A stretch of DNA of 57,590 nucleotides from an uncultured Gammaproteobacteria bacterium (GCA_913042085.1 CAJWKH010000002.1:1-57590); one strand, 5' to 3'; counted from the first letter of the stretch, positions 1 to 10,315 are shown. A program made the numbers and translations. Notes: generated by a model from the sequence alone, not told the origin.

Positions 1-586
1 TTGGATCTTTTTTCTTACAAACTAGCGCACCTAAATCCATTATGGCTTGTGTATGAATATTGAAATTGGATTTTGGTAATACCTTTTCAGCTAATAGCCA
101 AAGTTCTTTTTGAGTTGATGATTTAGATAAGTCCTCTTCAATTTTGAAATATCTAGATAAAACTCTCTTAACATTTCCATCTAAAATGGGAGCCTTTAGC
201 CCATAACCTATTGATCGGATTGCTCCAGCTGTAGACCTACCTATCCCGGGTAAAGAGACTAATTCCTCTATTGATTTAGGAAGGTTAGATTTAAATTCAG
301 CTTTAATTAATTTTGCTGATTTAAGAATATTCCTGGCTCTTGAGTAGTAGCCTAGTCCTGACCAGTAACTCAAAACTTCATCTTCTGTAGAGTTTGCTAA
401 CGAATCTAAGTTAGGGAATCTCTTAATAAATTTTAAGAAATAGGGTGTTGCAGTAGAGACTTGCGTTTGCTGTAACATAATTTCTGAAATCCAGGCCTTG
501 TAAGGAGTAATATTTTGCTGCCAAGGTAAGTCTTTTCTTCCTTCGTTTTTGTGCCAATCAAGGAGCCTTTTGCTGAATGCAGACAT
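1..586 (-). CDS. mutY: A/G-specific adenine glycosylase MutY, 3' part truncated by window edge
   Basis: Hand translation from ATG complement at 584-586: [58 protein letters not shown]...[12 protein letters not shown]; HhH-GPD/MutY signature. Absent from ORF track because it runs off the edge. Confidence 0.93.
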   Translation of the reverse strand, partial: MSAFSKRLLDWHKNEGRKDLPWQQNITPYKAWISEIMLQQTQVSTATPYFLKFIKRFPNLDSLANSTEDEVLSYWSGLGYYSRARNILKSAKLIKAEFKSNLPKSIEELVSLPGIGRSTAGAIRSIGYGLKAPILDGNVKRVLSRYFKIEEDLSKSSTQKELWLLAEKVLPKSNFNIHTQAIMDLGALVCKKKDP

Positions 587-637
587 AGAAATTATTATGC
601 TTCTTCTAGCTTAGATGAACAAGTTAACTATATTGGA

Positions 638-650
638 TATAATGCGCGCC
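638..650 (+). promoter_or_regulatory. Candidate promoter -10 (TATAAT) with GC-rich discriminator (GCGCGCC) for hisB
   Basis: Perfect TATAAT at 638-643 followed by GCGCGCC, in the mutY/hisB divergent gap; weak -35-like TGAACA at 616-621. Confidence 0.5.
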
Positions 651-667
651 CTAAATTGATATATGTA

Positions 668-1255
668 ATGAGAGAAGCAAAAGTAAAAAGAGGAACTTCA
701 GAAACTGAAGTGAATGTAGAATTAAATCTAGATGGAACTGGAAAGACCGATCTTTCTACAGGTTTACCTTTTTTAGAGCACATGCTTGACCAGATTGGTC
801 GACATGGCATGGTCGACCTAAAAGTTACTGCAAAAGGCGACTTACATATAGATGATCACCACACTATCGAAGATATAGGTATAACTTTAGGCGAAGCTTT
901 AAATAAGGCCGTAGGAGATAAAAAGGGGATTAAAAGATATGGCCATTCTTATGTGCCACTTGATGAGGCTCTTTCTAGAGTAGTTTTAGATTTCTCTGGA
1001 AGACCCGGATTACACATGAATGTAGATTTTGTTAAGGATACTGTTGGAGGCATAGACGTGAATATGTTTGAGCATTTCTTTCAGTCTTTATGTAATCATG
1101 CTTTTTTAACTCTACATATAGAAAACTTTACAGGAGACAATACTCATCATCAGATTGAAACAATTTTTAAAGCATTTGGAAGGGCCTTGCGCATGGCTTT
1201 AGAAATTGATTCAAGACAAGGCGATGAAATTCCTTCTACCAAAGGTTCTTTATAA
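668..1255 (+). CDS. hisB: Imidazoleglycerol-phosphate dehydratase
   Basis: [26 protein letters not shown]...[20 protein letters not shown]...[16 protein letters not shown]; start moved to the internal Met because the ORF-track extension runs into the mutY start. Confidence 0.95.
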   Translation: MREAKVKRGTSETEVNVELNLDGTGKTDLSTGLPFLEHMLDQIGRHGMVDLKVTAKGDLHIDDHHTIEDIGITLGEALNKAVGDKKGIKRYGHSYVPLDEALSRVVLDFSGRPGLHMNVDFVKDTVGGIDVNMFEHFFQSLCNHAFLTLHIENFTGDNTHHQIETIFKAFGRALRMALEIDSRQGDEIPSTKGSL

Positions 1256-1273
1256 CAACTTCCTATAGAAGAT

Positions 1274-1885
1274 ATGACCAAGATAGCTGTAATTGATTAT
1301 GGCATGGGAAATTTGCACTCAGTTAGCAAAGCCTTAGAAGAAGTTGCCACTACTGAAGAAATTATAGTTACCTCTGATCCTGAGACTATTAAGAGAGCAG
1401 ATAAAATAGTCCTACCTGGAGTTGGCGCTATTAAAGATTGCCTAGAGGCCTTTTCTGATGATTTAAGAAGTGTGACTTTAGAGCTAATTAGAGATAAACC
1501 CACTTTGGCCATATGTGTCGGAATGCAAATGTTGCTAGAGAGTAGCGAAGAGAACGGCGGAGTAAAGTGTTTGAATGTTCTTGATGGGAGAATAGTCAAA
1601 ATACCTGTTTCAAAAGATATAAAGATTCCTCATATGGGGTGGAATAAAATTAATTTCTTATCAGATCATTTTTTATGGAGCAATATCCCTAACAATAGCT
1701 TTTTTTATTTCGTTCATAGTTATTGTTGTTTATCTTCTTCTGATGCCATTTCCGAAACTACTCACGGCGCTAATCTCATTTCTGCGTTGGGCAAAGACAA
1801 TATCTTTGCTGTTCAATTTCACCCCGAGAAAAGCCAGAATCTTGGATTACAACTATACAAAAACTTTCTAGATTGGAGCGTTTAA
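1274..1885 (+). CDS. hisH: Imidazole glycerol phosphate synthase glutaminase subunit
   Basis: Class I amidotransferase: VIDYGMGNLHSV, AICVGMQMLLE, FAVQFHPEKSQ. Confidence 0.95.
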   Translation: MTKIAVIDYGMGNLHSVSKALEEVATTEEIIVTSDPETIKRADKIVLPGVGAIKDCLEAFSDDLRSVTLELIRDKPTLAICVGMQMLLESSEENGGVKCLNVLDGRIVKIPVSKDIKIPHMGWNKINFLSDHFLWSNIPNNSFFYFVHSYCCLSSSDAISETTHGANLISALGKDNIFAVQFHPEKSQNLGLQLYKNFLDWSV

Positions 1886-1889
1886 GGTC

Positions 1890-2618
1890 ATGATTGTTAT
1901 ACCTGCAATTGATTTAAAAGATGGGAAATGTGTTCGTCTTAAAGAAGGGAAAATGGACGAAGTAACTATTTTTTCTGATGATCCTCTTCAAACTTCCTCA
2001 GCCTGGTTCTCACAAGGAGCGGAACTTCTTCATATAGTTGATCTGGACGGTGCCGTACTAGGGAAACCAATAAATGATGAAATAATCTTGTCTATTGCCA
2101 AAGAATTCTCTGATAAGAAAATACAGGTAGGAGGAGGGATTAGAGATTATTCTTCGGCAGCCCACTACATAGAAAATGGAATTTCAAAAGTCATAATGGG
2201 TACCGCTGCAGTGAAAGATCCAGAAATGTTAAAAGAATTCTGTAATGAATACCCGGGAAAATTAATCTTAGGCGTGGATAGTCTCGACGGTTACGTGAAG
2301 ACAGACGGATGGATTCAATCCAGCAAGTTAAGACCTGAAGAATTAGTTAAAAAATTTGGAGATATTAAACTTGCAGGGCTCATTTACACAGATATCTCAA
2401 GAGACGGGATGATGTCAGGACCTAATATTGAGGCGACTTTATCTCTATCTAATAAAACTGATTTACCTGTTATAGCTTCAGGAGGAGTATCCAGTTTAGA
2501 TCACATTAAAGAATTATCATCTTCTTCCAGAATTAATGGAGTTATTTGTGGAAGGGCCTTGTATGAAGAAGAATTCACTTTAAAAGAAGCCATGAATGTG
2601 GCTAACCAACCCTCATGA
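1890..2618 (+). CDS. hisA: ProFAR isomerase
   Basis: [22 protein letters not shown]...QVGGGIRDY...[14 protein letters not shown]. Confidence 0.96.
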   Translation: MIVIPAIDLKDGKCVRLKEGKMDEVTIFSDDPLQTSSAWFSQGAELLHIVDLDGAVLGKPINDEIILSIAKEFSDKKIQVGGGIRDYSSAAHYIENGISKVIMGTAAVKDPEMLKEFCNEYPGKLILGVDSLDGYVKTDGWIQSSKLRPEELVKKFGDIKLAGLIYTDISRDGMMSGPNIEATLSLSNKTDLPVIASGGVSSLDHIKELSSSSRINGVICGRALYEEEFTLKEAMNVANQPS

Positions 2619-3382
2619 CTGTAGCTAAAAGAATAATTCCCTGTCTCGACGTAGATAAAGGAAGGGTTGTTAAGGGAGTAAATTTTGTGAATATACAGGA
2701 TGCAGGTGATCCTGTTGAGATAGCTAAGAGATACGACGATCAAGGGGCCGACGAATTAACTATGCTTGATATAACAGCAAGCAACGAGACCAGGGAAACT
2801 ACTTATAAAACTGTTGAAAGCATAGCTGGACAGGTTTTTATTCCTCTGACGGTTGGAGGAGGTGTTAGAACCACAAAAGATATTAAAAGGTTATTAAGAT
2901 CAGGTGCAGATAAAGTAAGCATAAATACCGCAGCTGTAAACAATCCGGATTTTATAAAAGAAGCTGCGGATAAGTTTGGATCTCAATGCATAGTAGTTGC
3001 AGTTGATGCAAAGGCTGCAGATGAAACATTTAGCTCGTGGGAAGTAGTAACTTATGGAGGCAGAGAAAGAACAGGAATAGATGTTATCGAGTGGGTGAAT
3101 ACCGTCAAAGAGCATGGAGCGGGAGAGATACTATTAACCAGCATGGACAGAGACGGGACTAAAGAAGGGTTTGACAATAAGCTTACAAAAGCAGTTTCTT
3201 CATCTGTTTCTATACCTATTATTGCTTCAGGTGGAGTGGGCACCCTGCAACATTTAGTTGACGGAATTAAGGAAGGCGGAGCAGAAGCTGTTTTAGCAGC
3301 AAGCATTTTCCATTTCTCTGAATTCACTGTTCAAGAAGCTAAACAAGCTATGTTGGAATCGGGATTAGAAGTTAGGAATTAG
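2615..3382 (+). CDS. hisF: Imidazole glycerol phosphate synthase cyclase subunit
   Basis: [20 protein letters not shown]...TVGGGVRT...[14 protein letters not shown]. Confidence 0.96.
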   Translation: MTVAKRIIPCLDVDKGRVVKGVNFVNIQDAGDPVEIAKRYDDQGADELTMLDITASNETRETTYKTVESIAGQVFIPLTVGGGVRTTKDIKRLLRSGADKVSINTAAVNNPDFIKEAADKFGSQCIVVAVDAKAADETFSSWEVVTYGGRERTGIDVIEWVNTVKEHGAGEILLTSMDRDGTKEGFDNKLTKAVSSSVSIPIIASGGVGTLQHLVDGIKEGGAEAVLAASIFHFSEFTVQEAKQAMLESGLEVRN

Positions 3383-3987
3383 TCCAATCTTTCTATCTTA
3401 TTTTCTTTAAATTTATAAACTAGAGGAACCCCGGTAGATATCTCTAATTTAACAATTTCTTCAGAGCTAATTTCTTCTAGTTCCATTACAAGGGCCCTGA
3501 GAGAGTTGCCGTGAGCTGCCACTAGAATATTTAAACCTTCTATTAATTCAGGGATTATATTTTCTTTAAAATAAGGAAGGACCCTTTCTGCTGTATCTTT
3601 CAAACTTTCACCGCCAGGAGGAGGAACATCAAATGACCTTCTCCATATATGAACTTGATCCTCTCCCCATTTTTTTCTAGCTTCGTCTTTGTTTAATCCT
3701 GCTAAATCACCATAATTCCTTTCATTTAAACTCACGTCTTTTATAACTTCAATTGAGGGAATATCCATTTGTTCTAGGATAATCCTTCCCGTATCTTGAG
3801 CTCTAAATAGGTCAGAGGTAAACATCTTGTCAAAACTATAACCAGCTTCCTTTAATTCCTTTCCTGCTTTTATAGCTTCATCCACTCCTCTTGGGGTCAA
3901 CTTAGGGTCTTTCCATCCAGTAAATAAATTTTTTTCATTCCATTCACTTTGACCATGCCTGACTAATACTAAATAAGAGGATTTCAT
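3379..3987 (-). CDS. gpmA: 2,3-bisphosphoglycerate-dependent phosphoglycerate mutase
   Basis: [29 protein letters not shown]...[19 protein letters not shown]...[12 protein letters not shown]; histidine phosphatase superfamily. Confidence 0.92.
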   Translation of the reverse strand: MKSSYLVLVRHGQSEWNEKNLFTGWKDPKLTPRGVDEAIKAGKELKEAGYSFDKMFTSDLFRAQDTGRIILEQMDIPSIEVIKDVSLNERNYGDLAGLNKDEARKKWGEDQVHIWRRSFDVPPPGGESLKDTAERVLPYFKENIIPELIEGLNILVAAHGNSLRALVMELEEISSEEIVKLEISTGVPLVYKFKENKIERLD

Positions 3988-4047
3988 TATGTTTATCAAT
4001 TTTAAATACTTATTTTAACTTAGGAATCTATATAATCTCGTTTCAAG

Positions 4048-4470
4048 ATGGAAAAATTTCTAATATTTATAGGTGAGAACTTTATGGCAGTTCTCCTCTT
4101 AATCTCTTTAATCGCAATCTTGGTTTTTTATGAAAGGAAGAAGGGCGGAACTAAGATCGATGCTTCTGAGTTAACTAGATTGATTAACAAAGAAGAACCT
4201 TATGTTTTTGATTTAAGAAGCTCTTCAGAATTTGATTCAGGCACTGTTTCTGGAGCGGTAAATATTCAATCAACTGATTTAGTAAAAGGTAATGCTCAGT
4301 TCAAAGCAAAAGAAGAAGATAAGATTGTTCTTATCTGTAAAACAGGAAGTAATTCTAGTACTGCTGCCGGAACCCTTAAGAAAGAGGGATATACAAACGT
4401 TAGTGTTTTAGCAGGCGGGATGACGGGATGGGTTCAAGGTGGAATGCCTCTTGCTAAGAAGCAAAGTTAA
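4048..4470 (+). CDS. Membrane-anchored rhodanese-like domain protein (YibN-like)
   Basis: N-terminal TM then rhodanese fold with active-site loop CKTGSNSS. Confidence 0.85.
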   Translation: MEKFLIFIGENFMAVLLLISLIAILVFYERKKGGTKIDASELTRLINKEEPYVFDLRSSSEFDSGTVSGAVNIQSTDLVKGNAQFKAKEEDKIVLICKTGSNSSTAAGTLKKEGYTNVSVLAGGMTGWVQGGMPLAKKQS

Positions 4471-4473
4471 ACC

Positions 4474-5856
4474 TTAGTTTTCTATACCTAGCTCCTTAAT
4501 TTTTCTAGAGAGAGTATTTCGTCCCCATCCAAGTAACTCAGCAGCTTCTTTCTTTTTTCCCTTAGTTTTGTTCAAAGCAACTTTTATTAAAGTTCTTTCA
4601 AATTCTGGCCCAACCTCTTCCAATAGATTCTTATTGCCATTTTCTAAATAATTTTCTGACCATGATCTAAGGACTACTTTCCAGTTATTTTCTTCCTCAG
4701 TATTCTCCAATTTTAATTCATCAGGCAAATCCTCTAATTTAACTTCTTTGGTAGGTGACATTACGGTTAACCACCTGCATGTATTCTCAAGTTGCCTAAC
4801 GTTCCCAGGCCAAGAAAGTGTTTTAAAATAATTTTCTACTTCTTCAGACAAATATTTTTTTTCCTCTTTTAACTCTTCAGAAGATTTTTTAAAGAAATGT
4901 TTAGCTAATTCAGGTATGTCTTCTTTCCTTTCATTAAGTTTTGGAAGTGAGAGCTTAATGACGTTCAATCTATGGAATAAATCTTCTCTAAAGTCTCCAC
5001 TCTTCACCAATTCCTCAAGATTCTGATGTGTTGCAGTAATTATCCTTACATCTACTTTAATTGGTTCTCTACCACCAACGCGATAAAATTCTCCATTTGA
5101 TAAAACTCTTAAAAGTCGAGTTTGGGTTTCGAGTGGCATGTCTCCAATTTCATCAAGAAATAAAGTCCCACTATTAGCTTGCTCAAACCTTCCTATTCTC
5201 TTCTCATCTGCTCCAGTAAATGCACCTTTTTCGTGACCAAATAACTCTGCTTCTAATAGATCTTTAGGAATATCAGCCATATTTAATGCAATAAATGCAT
5301 TGTCTTTTCTAGGGCTATGTTGAAATAAAGCTTTAGCTACTAGCTCTTTACCTGTTCCTGATTGTCCCATTAGCAGAACAGTAGAGGTTGAGTTAGAAAG
5401 CTTGCCTATTGCTCTAAATACTTCTTGCATCGCTGGGGCTTCGCCAATTATTTCTGCTCGTGACTCAGAGTCCTCTTCTATTTCTGAGGTATCTTTCGAG
5501 GTTGCTCTTTGGACCATAGAGACCGCTTCTTCAATATCAAAAGGTTTGGGAAGATATTCCCACGCTCCATGTTCATAGGACTCCACGGCACTCTGTAGAT
5601 CAGAATGGGCAGTCATAATAATAATAGGAATTTCAGGTCTAAGTTCTCTAACCTCATCAAGTAGGTCAATTCCACTTTTACCAGGCATTTTTATGTCAGT
5701 GAGGATTAGACTAGGGTTTTCAGTTTCTAATTTTTTTATAACTTTGCTGGCAGAATCAAAGGTTTTAACTTCTATTCCATTTTCAGATAGACCTCTTTCT
5801 AGAACCCACCTAATAGACTCGTCGTCATCAACTACCCAGATACCGCCTTTATCCAT
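4474..5856 (-). CDS. ntrC: Nitrogen regulation response regulator NtrC (sigma-54 activator)
   Basis: Receiver domain, AAA+ with GAFTGA ([34 protein letters not shown]), C-terminal Fis-type HTH; paired with ntrB. Confidence 0.93.
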   Translation of the reverse strand: MDKGGIWVVDDDESIRWVLERGLSENGIEVKTFDSASKVIKKLETENPSLILTDIKMPGKSGIDLLDEVRELRPEIPIIIMTAHSDLQSAVESYEHGAWEYLPKPFDIEEAVSMVQRATSKDTSEIEEDSESRAEIIGEAPAMQEVFRAIGKLSNSTSTVLLMGQSGTGKELVAKALFQHSPRKDNAFIALNMADIPKDLLEAELFGHEKGAFTGADEKRIGRFEQANSGTLFLDEIGDMPLETQTRLLRVLSNGEFYRVGGREPIKVDVRIITATHQNLEELVKSGDFREDLFHRLNVIKLSLPKLNERKEDIPELAKHFFKKSSEELKEEKKYLSEEVENYFKTLSWPGNVRQLENTCRWLTVMSPTKEVKLEDLPDELKLENTEEENNWKVVLRSWSENYLENGNKNLLEEVGPEFERTLIKVALNKTKGKKKEAAELLGWGRNTLSRKIKELGIEN

Positions 5857-6943
5857 TTGCTATTTTTATAACCTCTTCTTCTGAAGTCATTATAGGTATA
5901 TTTATAAAGAATTCTGTCTTATTTGGCTTGCTGTTGTAGTGAATATTTCCTTTATGTTGAGAGATTATTCCTTGTGTTATAGAGAGACCCAATCCAGTAC
6001 CTTTGTCTTTTCCTGTGATCATAGGAAAGAAGATAGAATCTCTGATTTCTTCTGAAATCCCTGGTCCATTATCGATAACAGATATTTTGCAAACAGTGGC
6101 TTTTCTGTCTTTCTGAATTATCTCGCCATGAGAAATACGGGTTATTATTTCAATCTTAGGAGATGCAGTATTAGATTCCATTAGTGCATCTCTGGCATTT
6201 TTAACTAAATTAAGAATACTGTTTTCTATTAGGTAACTATCTATAAAGAGTTCAGGAATACTAGGATCAAAATCTTTAAGAACTTTAATATTTTTGTACG
6301 TCGATTCTTTTTCAATCAAATTAATTACATTTTCAATTGGGTAATGAATATTTTGCCATTTGAAGTCTGGCTTCTGATTAGGTCCTAAAATGCTGTCAAC
6401 CAATGCAGTCAGTCTATCCGTTTGCTTGATAATAATATCGGTGTATTCCATTTGTTGGATGTCTTTAAGTTTATTGCTCAAAAGCTGAGCAGATCCTCTT
6501 ATTCCGCTTAAGGGATTTTTTATTTCGTGGGCCATTCCTCTAACAAAATCTTGAGAGATTTGTTGGTTAGATTGCATCCTGTATCTTTCAATTAGCTCCG
6601 AAGAGGCTTCTTTATTAATTATTTCAATTAACAGGCCATCTCGTGAGTCTTCCAAGATTGGGTGAATGCTGTAGTCGCATAAAACCTTTTTCCCTTTCTT
6701 TAAATGAAGAAGAGCGTCTATCTTAGTAAAACCTCTATGTTCTTTTAATGAGTTCTTGAAGTCTTTAAAGCTATCAGGTTCTTCATAAAAAACTTGATCA
6801 ATCTTACTCCCTATAGCTGACATTTCGCTGGTATCAAGAAAAGATAAGGCTGAAGAGTTAATAGATAAAATCTCCAAAGAACGATCAAGAATGATTATTC
6901 CTGTATTGAGATCAGATAAATATGTTTTATTGAATGAATCCAC
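5849..6943 (-). CDS. ntrB: Nitrogen regulation sensor histidine kinase NtrB
   Basis: N-terminal PAS-like, H-box GMAHEIKNPLSGIRGSAQLL, HATPase GTGLGLSITQGIISQHKG; overlaps ntrC by 8 nt. Confidence 0.9.
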   Translation of the reverse strand: MDSFNKTYLSDLNTGIIILDRSLEILSINSSALSFLDTSEMSAIGSKIDQVFYEEPDSFKDFKNSLKEHRGFTKIDALLHLKKGKKVLCDYSIHPILEDSRDGLLIEIINKEASSELIERYRMQSNQQISQDFVRGMAHEIKNPLSGIRGSAQLLSNKLKDIQQMEYTDIIIKQTDRLTALVDSILGPNQKPDFKWQNIHYPIENVINLIEKESTYKNIKVLKDFDPSIPELFIDSYLIENSILNLVKNARDALMESNTASPKIEIITRISHGEIIQKDRKATVCKISVIDNGPGISEEIRDSIFFPMITGKDKGTGLGLSITQGIISQHKGNIHYNSKPNKTEFFINIPIMTSEEEVIKIANG

Positions 6944-6949
6944 GGAGTA

Positions 6950-6980
6950 AATATCTGGAGGGCTATAACCTCCAGATATT
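6950..6980. repeat. Perfect 12-bp inverted repeat (AATATCTGGAGG/CCTCCAGATATT), hairpin in glnII-ntrB intergenic region
   Basis: Left arm 6950-6961, right arm 6969-6980, 7-nt loop; lies between GS stop and ntrB start on the minus strand. Confidence 0.8.
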
Positions 6981-7000
6981 AAACAAAGAATAATACAAAA

Positions 7001-7969
7001 TTACGCCGTCAGGGTTCCAACTATATGGGTAATTATCTTGTAAGGGTCTGCGTTTGATGCCGGTCTTCTATCTTCAAGATAACCATTCCAATTATGCTCA
7101 ACAGTATAAATAGGAATCCTAATACTAGCTCCTCTATCGCTAACTCCATAAGAAAATTGGTTTATGCTTTGAGTCTCATGCTTTCCAGTTAATCTCATAT
7201 CATTGTCTGATCCATAGGAGGCAATGCCTTCATCATGAACTGCACCAAGCTTTTCACACATAGAGTTAAAGAGTTCTTCTGATCCAGACGAACGCATTTC
7301 TTCGTTTGAAAAATTTGTATGCATTCCAGATCCGTTCCAGTCACCAGTTTTAGGTTTAGGATGAATATTCACACAAACACCAAATTCTTCAGCTACTTTG
7401 TGTAGTAAATAACGGCTAACCCAAAGGTCATCGCCGGCTTTTATTCCTTTACCCAGGCATTGATATTCCCATTGCCCAAGAGCTACCTCTGCGTTTGTTC
7501 CTGTTAATTCAATACCAGCATCTAAACAAGCATCTAAATGTGCATCAGATATTTCTCTTCCAACCACATTATTGCTCCCTACACCACAGTAGTAGTCTCC
7601 TTGAGGTCTAGGAGTTCCTTCTTCCCATCCTAAAGGATTTCCTTTATTGTCCGTAAAGAAATACTCTTGCTCAAAACCAAACCACCATTCATCAGTTACT
7701 ACTGCCTCAGCGGCAGCTCTAGTATTAGAAGGGTGAACTTCATGTTCTCCGGTGTGAACTTGACACATTACTAGAGACCCATCATTAGTTGGGTTCTCAT
7801 ATTGTTCTACGGGCAACAATAGGCAGTCAGAACTCCCTCCTTCTGCTTGTTGTGTAGACGATCCATCAAAAGACCATTCTGGCGGCTCTCCGTCAGTTAC
7901 TTTGACCTTACTTCTTAAAGAGGGCTCAGGCTGAAATCCATCAAGCCATATATATTCATATTTATTCAT
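7001..7969 (-). CDS. glnII: Glutamine synthetase, type II (eukaryotic-like GSII)
   Basis: YIWLDGFQPEPSLRSKVKV...PEWSFDGSSTQQAEGGSSDCLL...WWFGFEQEYFF...YYCGVGSNNVVGREISDAHLDACL...NGSGMHTNFS...GVSDRGASIRIP; about 322 aa, typical GSII size rather than about 470 aa GSI. Confidence 0.93.
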   Translation of the reverse strand: MNKYEYIWLDGFQPEPSLRSKVKVTDGEPPEWSFDGSSTQQAEGGSSDCLLLPVEQYENPTNDGSLVMCQVHTGEHEVHPSNTRAAAEAVVTDEWWFGFEQEYFFTDNKGNPLGWEEGTPRPQGDYYCGVGSNNVVGREISDAHLDACLDAGIELTGTNAEVALGQWEYQCLGKGIKAGDDLWVSRYLLHKVAEEFGVCVNIHPKPKTGDWNGSGMHTNFSNEEMRSSGSEELFNSMCEKLGAVHDEGIASYGSDNDMRLTGKHETQSINQFSYGVSDRGASIRIPIYTVEHNWNGYLEDRRPASNADPYKIITHIVGTLTA

Positions 7970-8088
7970 TTATATTCTCCATTCTTATTAAATAAAAAAA
8001 TATATTACCACGCAAAAGTGGTTTTTTGGACATTAATTGTGCAAAAAAATAGGTATTTTATATTAAAATGAATCTAATAAGTGCAGAA

Positions 8089-8103
8089 GCACTATTTTAG
8101 TGC
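8089..8103. promoter_or_regulatory. Candidate NtrC-binding box GCAC-N7-GTGC upstream of the glutamine synthetase gene
   Basis: GCACTATTTTAGTGC, dyad symmetric, same architecture as the enterobacterial glnA NtrC sites (TGCACTATATTGGTGCAA); about 120 bp upstream of the GS start. Confidence 0.6.
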
Positions 8104-8552
8104 ATATTTTCTAGGGCACTTAGCCCATGTACCTCAGAGTGGCTTAGAAATTCAGAAAAGAATATATTCCATTGAAATTTTTCGTCTTTAGTAAGCATAT
8201 TCTTATTAGGATATTTATTCCTTAACCAGAATTGCCTTTTGCCATTAAACCTTCTCACCTCTGCCATCCTAGCGTCATGGTAGACAAAGATTTCCATTTT
8301 AGTATCTTCCATATACCTTAATAAATTAGACTTATGTAAAGTCAATTCTGAGGTGTGGAGAGATTTTCTATTTATAGAAATTCTTATTTCAGAATTATTT
8401 ACACCTTCAGGTATAAAAAAATTAAATTCATCATTGATTTTATCAATAGGCAAAAGTTTAATTAATTTTAAATAGTTAATTTCATATAAACGAATTAAGT
8501 CGTTAAGACTTTTCCTAGATCTTTTTCGAGTTTGATATCTATTCTTTATCAT
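8097..8552 (-). CDS. DUF1249 family protein (YqiB-like)
   Basis: LIRLYEINYLKLIKLLP...EIFVYHDARMAEV...YPNKNMLTKDEKFQWNIFFSEFL resembles the E. coli YqiB pattern YHDA-MAEV / YPNK---DEK-Q-N. Confidence 0.75.
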   Translation of the reverse strand: MIKNRYQTRKRSRKSLNDLIRLYEINYLKLIKLLPIDKINDEFNFFIPEGVNNSEIRISINRKSLHTSELTLHKSNLLRYMEDTKMEIFVYHDARMAEVRRFNGKRQFWLRNKYPNKNMLTKDEKFQWNIFFSEFLSHSEVHGLSALENMH

Positions 8553-9165
8553 GCGTAGACCATAATAATAACGCAGCAACTGAACGATAGGGTGACCAAG
8601 GTTCCGCTATTTCTTCTATTGTCAACTGTTTTGGTCTTTCCTCCATAGCCATTAATTTTTGTATTGCTATCATTAAACCTAAATCTGCCGCCGGCCAGAC
8701 ATCAATTCTTTTTAGGCAGGCAAGTAAATAGCATTTAGCTGTCCACTCCCCCACACCTTTTATTTTGACCAACTCTTCAATTACTTCAGAATCTTTCTTT
8801 TTTTCAAGACTCTTTAAATTTAAGTCTCCAACAATTATTTGATTTGCAATACCTTTACAGTAGTTAATTTTTTGCGAACTTAGACCCGCCCCCTTAAGTT
8901 TAGTTTCACTTACTTTAATAAACTTTTCAGCTGTAAAGGGCTTCACTAATTCTTTCATCCTATTAAAGATTGCCTTTGCAGATGCCACAGAGAGTTGCTG
9001 ATCTACTATCAAACTAACAAGGCCTTCAAACCCTTTTCTTTTGTTAAAAAGCTTTATCTCATAATTTTTCTCTTCAAGTACAGCCTTAAACAGCGGTTCC
9101 TTTTCGATCAAATAGCTAAAAGCTTTCTTCAGGTTCCCTTCGTTTAATATATTTTTATCTTCCAT
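8539..9165 (-). CDS. DNA-3-methyladenine glycosylase II-like (AlkA/HhH-GPD superfamily)
   Basis: GLVSLIVDQQLSVASAKAIFNRM...KIKGVGEWTAKCYLLACLKRIDVWPAADLGL; HhH-GPD with catalytic Asp. Confidence 0.88.
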   Translation of the reverse strand: MEDKNILNEGNLKKAFSYLIEKEPLFKAVLEEKNYEIKLFNKRKGFEGLVSLIVDQQLSVASAKAIFNRMKELVKPFTAEKFIKVSETKLKGAGLSSQKINYCKGIANQIIVGDLNLKSLEKKKDSEVIEELVKIKGVGEWTAKCYLLACLKRIDVWPAADLGLMIAIQKLMAMEERPKQLTIEEIAEPWSPYRSVAALLLWSTHDKE

Positions 9166-10315
9166 ATAGCTTTGCTGTAATTTCTTTTTTGAAGGGTAAT
9201 AAAGCTTTTCGGTCATTGTTATAATTTTTTACATGCGCTTGCTCCCTGACTAGAAAATCATCTATAGCTTCTCTGAACCTTTCATCTTTTATCCAGTGAG
9301 CTGAATATGTCTCAATAGGACAAAAACCTCTTTTTATTTTATGCTCTCCCTGAACCCCGGGATCAAAGCAAGTTAATTTATTATCTATACAGAACTCTAC
9401 GCCTTGGTAATAACAAGTTTCAAAATGAAGAGAATCAAAATCTTCAAAACAGCCCCAATATCTACCATAAAGTTTTTTTGAATCGTAAAAATTAAGTGCA
9501 CCTGCTACATAACCTCCCTCTTGATCTTGAGCCATAACTAATAAAATATTTTCTGGAATTAATTTAGTTATCTCTTTAAAGAAATCATAATTTAAATACC
9601 CTTGCATGCCTCTTTTCATGTAAGTGAGTTGGTAGAATTGATAAAAAACTACCAGCATCTCTTCGGTGATGTCTTTTCCTTGTATTTTCTTCATAGAGAT
9701 GCCTTGTTGAGATATCTTATCTCTTTCTTTCTTAATATTTTTTCTTTGCCTTGAAGTCATATCTTGTAAGAAATGATCAAAATCTTTGTATTCGTTATTA
9801 AACCAATGGAAAGAATAGCTACTACGAACGCTAAAACCTGAATTAGAGAAAGATTTTATTTCTTCTTCCTCAGCTAACAAAATATGAACACTAGAAAAAT
9901 CTAATTCTTCTGAGATCTCCTTTAAAGCAGAATATAAATTCTCAATGATTTCTTGAGTTCTACCTTTTTCAGCAACCGATAATCTTGGGCCGCTAGCGGG
10001 AGTGTATGGAATAGAGCATACTAATTTTGGGTAGTAATTAACTCCATTTCGGTAAAAGGCATCAGCCCAGGACCAATCAAAAACAAATTCTCCTTGAGAG
10101 TCAGTCTTAATATACATAGGCATAATGGCAAGTTTTTTATTGTCTTCTGAGACTGTGGCATGAAATGGACTCCATCCTCTTTCTTCAGAAACACATTTAT
10201 GTCTTTCAAGAGATTCAAGAAATTCAAATTTTAAAAAAGGATAGTCTGAATCGACAATCGAATTCCATTCTTCTTTCTTAATTTCATTAATAGAATTGAT
10301 AAACTCTATTTTCAT
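9155..10315 (-). CDS. GNAT/FemAB-like protein (COG3146, 'peptidogalycan biosynthesis' family)
   Basis: YTPASGPRL, MTSRQRKNIKKERDKI, YGRYWGCFEDFDSLHFETCYYQGVEFCI, FDPGVQGEHKIKRGFCPIETYSAHW motifs typical of the DUF482 family. Confidence 0.85.
   Translation of the reverse strand: MKIEFINSINEIKKEEWNSIVDSDYPFLKFEFLESLERHKCVSEERGWSPFHATVSEDNKKLAIMPMYIKTDSQGEFVFDWSWADAFYRNGVNYYPKLVCSIPYTPASGPRLSVAEKGRTQEIIENLYSALKEISEELDFSSVHILLAEEEEIKSFSNSGFSVRSSYSFHWFNNEYKDFDHFLQDMTSRQRKNIKKERDKISQQGISMKKIQGKDITEEMLVVFYQFYQLTYMKRGMQGYLNYDFFKEITKLIPENILLVMAQDQEGGYVAGALNFYDSKKLYGRYWGCFEDFDSLHFETCYYQGVEFCIDNKLTCFDPGVQGEHKIKRGFCPIETYSAHWIKDERFREAIDDFLVREQAHVKNYNNDRKALLPFKKEITAKLYGR

Noticed and set aside
551-667. 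N-terminal extension of hisB in the ORF track ([20 protein letters not shown]...)
   Set aside because: Overlaps the start of divergent mutY and the candidate hisB -10; conserved HisB sequence begins at the Met at 668.
8007-8022. ACCAC/GTGGT mini-hairpin in the GS 5' region as a glutamine riboswitch
   Set aside because: Only a 5-bp stem; no recognisable glnA-RNA consensus could be supported by eye.
7985-8088. Sigma-54 -24/-12 promoter upstream of the GS gene
   Set aside because: No GG-N10-GC match on the minus strand; the nearest look-alike (TTGGACATTAATTGTGCA) is on the plus strand with 11-nt spacing and points away from the gene.
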